Below, one piece after another: positions 12,357 through 14,919 of a DNA stretch of 14,919 bases. A program made the position numbers and the translations under genes. Under the pieces are notes generated by a model. The model searched no databases, was not told the DNA's origin, and worked only from the letters and a program-made list of their open reading frames with translations. The DNA lies in the NCBI RefSeq assembly GCF_937919355.1, contig NZ_CALFSA010000048.1:1-14919 (forward strand), in the 5' to 3' direction. This DNA is from an uncultured Methanofollis sp. GTDB lineage: Archaea; Halobacteriota; Methanomicrobia; Methanomicrobiales; Methanofollaceae. Position 1 is the first letter of the stretch, and each line of letters starts with the position of its first letter.

Positions 12357-13334
12357 ATGTTATCGATACAATCTATTAAGCCACTGGCAGCGTGGAAAGG
12401 AAAGGACCGTTATGAGGATGAAACCCTCGATTCTCTTACAATAATCTTTAAAAGCGGGGGGTGCTCATACCGGCGCTGCATGATGTGCGGTTACCGTTTT
12501 GAGGGTTATTTCGGGGCCAAACCTGAGGAAGTCCTCGCCGCACTCCGGGGGCAACTTGCCTGGGTGCGGGAGAACTTCGACCTCTCGGAGGTCGGAATGG
12601 TCAAGATCTTCACGTCGGGCAGTTTCCTTGACCCTGTCGAGGTGCCGCCGGCCTTCAGGGAGGATGTCGCGCAGACCTTTGCCGGGAAGGTCGTCGTCGT
12701 CGAGACGCGGCCCGAGTACGTGGAGACCGACACCCTTGCAGCGATGGCGGATACCCTCGGGTCCCCCATCCATGTAGCGATCGGGCTTGAGACGACGGAC
12801 GACGCCATCAGGGAAAAATCGATCAGAAAGGGCTTCACTTTCGCCGACTTCATTGAAGCCTCGAAGAGGGCGAAGGCCGCGGGTGCCGGGGTGAAGGCTT
12901 ACCTCCTCCTGAAACCCCTCTTCCTCACCGAGAAGGAAGCGATCGAGGACATGAAGACCTCCATCATGGCTGTGGCCCCGTACTGCGGCATGATCTCGAT
13001 GAATGCCTGCACCGTCCAGAAAAGGACAGAACTCGAACACCTCTGGAAGGAGCATGCGTACCGCCCGCCGTACCTCTGGAGCATCCTCGAGGTGCTCGGG
13101 AATGTCGACCCGGGCGTCCCGGTCTTCTGCGACCCGGTCGGCGGCGGTTATATCAGGGGGCCGCACAACTGCGGGAAGTGCGACCGCGAGATCATCGATG
13201 GGATCAACGAGTACGCTCTCACCGGCGACGTGGAGTTGATCCGCGCCCTTGCGGAGATCGAGTGCGACTGCAAAAAAGAGTGGGAGTATGTCCTCGGGCA
13301 CGAGAGGCCCTGGGCCATGCCCCTCACGCGTTAA
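12357..13334 (+). CDS. raSEA: Archaeosine biosynthesis radical SAM protein RaSEA
   Basis: This 325-residue radical-SAM protein is of the Elp3-like TIGR01210 family. The early segment LTIIFKSGGCSYRRCMMCGY holds the cluster cysteines C36, C41 and C44 (C-x4-C-x2-C, not the common C-x3-C-x2-C). FTSGSFLDP, VVVETRPEYV, IGLETTDDAIREKSIRKGFT and AYLLLKPLFLTE follow as in the family, and C-terminal Cys pairs (NCGKCD, ECDCKK) may bind metal. RaSEA works with ArcS: ArcS attaches lysine to preQ0 at tRNA position 15 and RaSEA cleaves that adduct to archaeosine. The ATG at 12357 is chosen over the GTG at 12351 because of the TATA spacing. Its stop codon overlaps that of the convergent TIGR00300 gene. arcS is not in this window. 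Confidence 0.9.
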   Translation: MLSIQSIKPLAAWKGKDRYEDETLDSLTIIFKSGGCSYRRCMMCGYRFEGYFGAKPEEVLAALRGQLAWVRENFDLSEVGMVKIFTSGSFLDPVEVPPAFREDVAQTFAGKVVVVETRPEYVETDTLAAMADTLGSPIHVAIGLETTDDAIREKSIRKGFTFADFIEASKRAKAAGAGVKAYLLLKPLFLTEKEAIEDMKTSIMAVAPYCGMISMNACTVQKRTELEHLWKEHAYRPPYLWSILEVLGNVDPGVPVFCDPVGGGYIRGPHNCGKCDREIIDGINEYALTGDVELIRALAEIECDCKKEWEYVLGHERPWAMPLTR

Positions 13335-14563
13335 TTTTTCTCTGAGAGTTCGTCCAGTTTTTTCGCAAGCATCGGGAAGAAGGTGCCGGCGTCCGAGACG
13401 ATGCCGATCGCCTGCGAGGTGCCGCGGTCCATCAACTTGGTCAGGGAGGCCGGGTTGATGTCGACGCAGAGTGTCTTCACATTCGAGGGCAGACAGTTGC
13501 CGACGGCCACCGAGTGGAGGAGGGTCGCCACCATCAGCACCATCTTCGCACCCTTCAGGTGCTTTCTCATGGCGTCCTGCGCTTCCATGACATCGGTGAT
13601 CACGTCAGGGAGGGGGCCGTCGTCCCGGATCGACCCGGCAAGGACGAAGGGGACGTTGTTCCTGACGCATTCATACATCACGCCGCCGGTGACGATGCCC
13701 TGCTCGACCGCATTCCTGATTGACCCTGCGCGCATCACCTCGGAGATCGCATAGATGTGGTGCTTGTGCCCGCCGGTGACGAGTTTCGCGGTCTTGATGT
13801 CCATGCCGAGGGATGTGCCGAAGAGGTTCGACTCGATGTCGTGGGTCGCCAGGGCGTTCCCTGCAAAGAGAGCGTTGATGTAGCCGTTGTGAATGAGTTT
13901 TGCAAGTGCCGGGCCGCCGCCGGTATGGATGATCGCCGGGCCGCCGACAAGGACGATCTTCCCGCCCGACCTCTTCACCTCAAGGATCTCCCGCGCGATC
14001 TTCTCGATCAGGGTCTCTGACGGGCGCTCGGGCGAGACCGTCCCCTGCATGAACTCGAACCTGCTCTTCTCCCGCGGGCGCTCCGGGTAGTCCACCTTGA
14101 CGCCATCTTCACCGACGACAACAAGGTCGCCCTTCTTCAGTTTGGAGAGAGGGGTGCAGGATGCGTGCTTTGCGGCCGGGTCCACGACAAGGAGACAGTC
14201 CATCTCGATGTTCTCGACAGGGAGCCATTCGCCCTCGTATTTCACGTAGGTCGAGTGGTTGGTCGTCGAGTAAAAGCCCTTGGGGACGATGCGGTCGCCT
14301 TCTGCCGGTACCAACCGTGCGTCTGCCACCACTGGCAGATGAGCGCCGAGGCGGTAGAGTTCGCTGAGGATCGCCTCAAGATGCGCCTCATCAACGGCAC
14401 TCACCTTCAGGCGGGCATAACTCGGGTCTGTCTTCTTCTTCCCCACATCGAAGACAAGAATCTCAAAGTTCCCGCCCATATCCATGATCCGGTCGAAGAC
14501 AAGGGTCATGATACCAGAGTCGATAATATGCCCTTCCAGTTCTATCTCCCGGGAGATCTGCAT
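13331..14563 (-). CDS. TIGR00300/LOR-SDH family protein, probable ornithine cyclodeaminase
   Basis: This 410-residue protein matches the archaeal TIGR00300 family throughout. The N-terminal LOR/SDH-type part starts MQISREIELEGHIIDSGIMT and contains HLEAILSELYRLGAH and GFYSTTNHSTYVKYEGEWLP. The C-terminal Rossmann-like part holds GGKIVLVGGPAIIHTGGGPA, YINALFAGNALATHDIE, LGMDIKT, GGHKHHIYAI and FVLAGSIRDDGPLPDVITDV. A Methanococcus member of this family converts ornithine to proline, and related domains occur in cyanobacterial arginine-catabolic enzymes; this protein probably supplies proline in the same way, by inference. The length is full. The ATG at 14563 has a TATA element 27 bp upstream, so the mRNA may be leaderless although cobY lies 68 bp upstream on the same strand. 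Confidence 0.88.
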   Translation of the reverse strand: MQISREIELEGHIIDSGIMTLVFDRIMDMGGNFEILVFDVGKKKTDPSYARLKVSAVDEAHLEAILSELYRLGAHLPVVADARLVPAEGDRIVPKGFYSTTNHSTYVKYEGEWLPVENIEMDCLLVVDPAAKHASCTPLSKLKKGDLVVVGEDGVKVDYPERPREKSRFEFMQGTVSPERPSETLIEKIAREILEVKRSGGKIVLVGGPAIIHTGGGPALAKLIHNGYINALFAGNALATHDIESNLFGTSLGMDIKTAKLVTGGHKHHIYAISEVMRAGSIRNAVEQGIVTGGVMYECVRNNVPFVLAGSIRDDGPLPDVITDVMEAQDAMRKHLKGAKMVLMVATLLHSVAVGNCLPSNVKTLCVDINPASLTKLMDRGTSQAIGIVSDAGTFFPMLAKKLDELSEKN

Positions 14564-14586
14564 GCCAAGAATATCGGCTGCGGCGG

Positions 14587-14594
14587 TTAATATG
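14587..14594 (-). promoter_or_regulatory. TATA element of the TIGR00300 gene
   Basis: The minus strand reads CATATTAA, centred 27 bp upstream of the ATG at 14563, inside the short gap after the cobY fragment. It supports separate transcription. Confidence 0.55.
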
Positions 14595-14631
14595 GTTTCC
14601 TTTCTGGCATTAACGGAGAATACGTGAGAAT

Positions 14632-14919
14632 TCAGAGAGAATGCCCCTTTTCTCGGGCGCAGATAAAACGCGTCGCACGGGCAAGGTCGTCCTGTGTATT
14701 GACATTGAAACCAAGGGCGGGTTCATCAAGGAGGAGGCGGCATTCTTCCTGTTCCTCCTCGATCCGCGCACCGAGGAGGATATTTATCCCGGCGGGACAG
14801 GCAGGGACGCCTTCGACCGTCTCCTGGTAGGCGGCGCGAAGAGAGGAACCCTTGCAGAGGGACGACGGCACCCAGGTGGAGAGGGCGTCGGTGCCCGCCG
14901 AGATGTACGCCTCCTCTAT
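14632..14919 (-). CDS. cobY: Adenosylcobinamide-phosphate guanylyltransferase CobY, C-terminal part
   Basis: The frame is open to the right edge, so the N-terminal nucleotide-binding part is missing; 95 residues are visible, beginning IEEAYISAGTDALSTWVPSS. PAGINILLGARIEEEQEECR and then GFNVNTQDDLARATRF follow. The GIN-L segment and the late FNVNT-x-DDL-x-A are the usual end of the archaeal CobY group of MobA-like nucleotidyltransferases. CobY transfers GMP to adenosylcobinamide phosphate in B12 assembly and replaces bacterial CobU in archaea, which fits a methanogen with its large corrinoid need. Without the N-terminal half another MobA-like enzyme is possible. A GTG at 14871 is internal, not a start. 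The TIGR00300 gene follows 68 bp downstream on the same strand. Confidence 0.7.
   Translation of the reverse strand: MEEAYISAGTDALSTWVPSSLCKGSSLRAAYQETVEGVPACPAGINILLGARIEEEQEECRLLLDEPALGFNVNTQDDLARATRFICAREKGHSL

Noticed and set aside
12465..13301. 278-codon minus-strand frame opposite RaSEA
   Set aside because: Shadow of a well-identified radical SAM gene.

Overview
The window reads as chromosomal DNA from a methanogenic archaeon. It is GC-rich and its promoters have archaeal TATA elements. It carries the archaeal archaeosine enzyme RaSEA, the TIGR00300 proline/ornithine enzyme, the C-terminal part of an archaeal CobY-type guanylyltransferase, several secreted proteins with many N-glycosylation sequons, and a class II tRNA-Ser with no encoded CCA. 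A member of Methanomicrobiales (Methanoculleus/Methanofollis type) is my best guess. That guess is inference from gene content and style, not from a database match.

Layout. (1) 1-131 is the Thr/Glu-repeat tail of a truncated gene. (2) 361-1775 (+) holds a solitary MazF/PemK-like toxin and a ketopantoate reductase. (3) 1848-3231 (-) holds a secreted sequon-rich protein followed by a small lipoprotein. (4) 3232-3660 is an AT-rich, palindrome-containing control region, followed by a membrane protein (+) that converges on a Yip1-family membrane protein (-). (5) 5433-7687 (+) holds an iron-sulfur-flavoprotein-like protein with an extra N-terminal region and an RMD1/DUF155-like tail-anchored protein. 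(6) 7692-10070 (-) holds a flavodoxin and a full-length RecQ helicase, with an EVE-domain protein divergent at 10294. (7) 10753-11093 is a structured gene-free stretch, followed by tRNA-Ser(UGA) (-). (8) 11233-12327 (-) is a cell-surface protein, divergent from RaSEA (12357-13334, +). (9) 13331-14919 (-) holds the TIGR00300 protein and the cobY fragment.

The genes form mostly short, independent transcription units. Five starts have a TATA element centred about 25-27 bp upstream of the ATG and no Shine-Dalgarno sequence, which suggests leaderless mRNAs. The clearest functional link is that RaSEA makes archaeosine at tRNA position 15, and the tRNA-Ser in this window has the required G15. RecQ and the EVE protein are a divergent pair that may both act on nucleic acid, but nothing here proves cooperation. 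I found no CRISPR array, insertion sequence, prophage or integrase. I do not see a clearly new multi-gene system. The best candidates for novelty are the structured region at 10753-11093, the extended flavoprotein, the archaeal RMD1-like protein and the repeat-bearing secreted protein.
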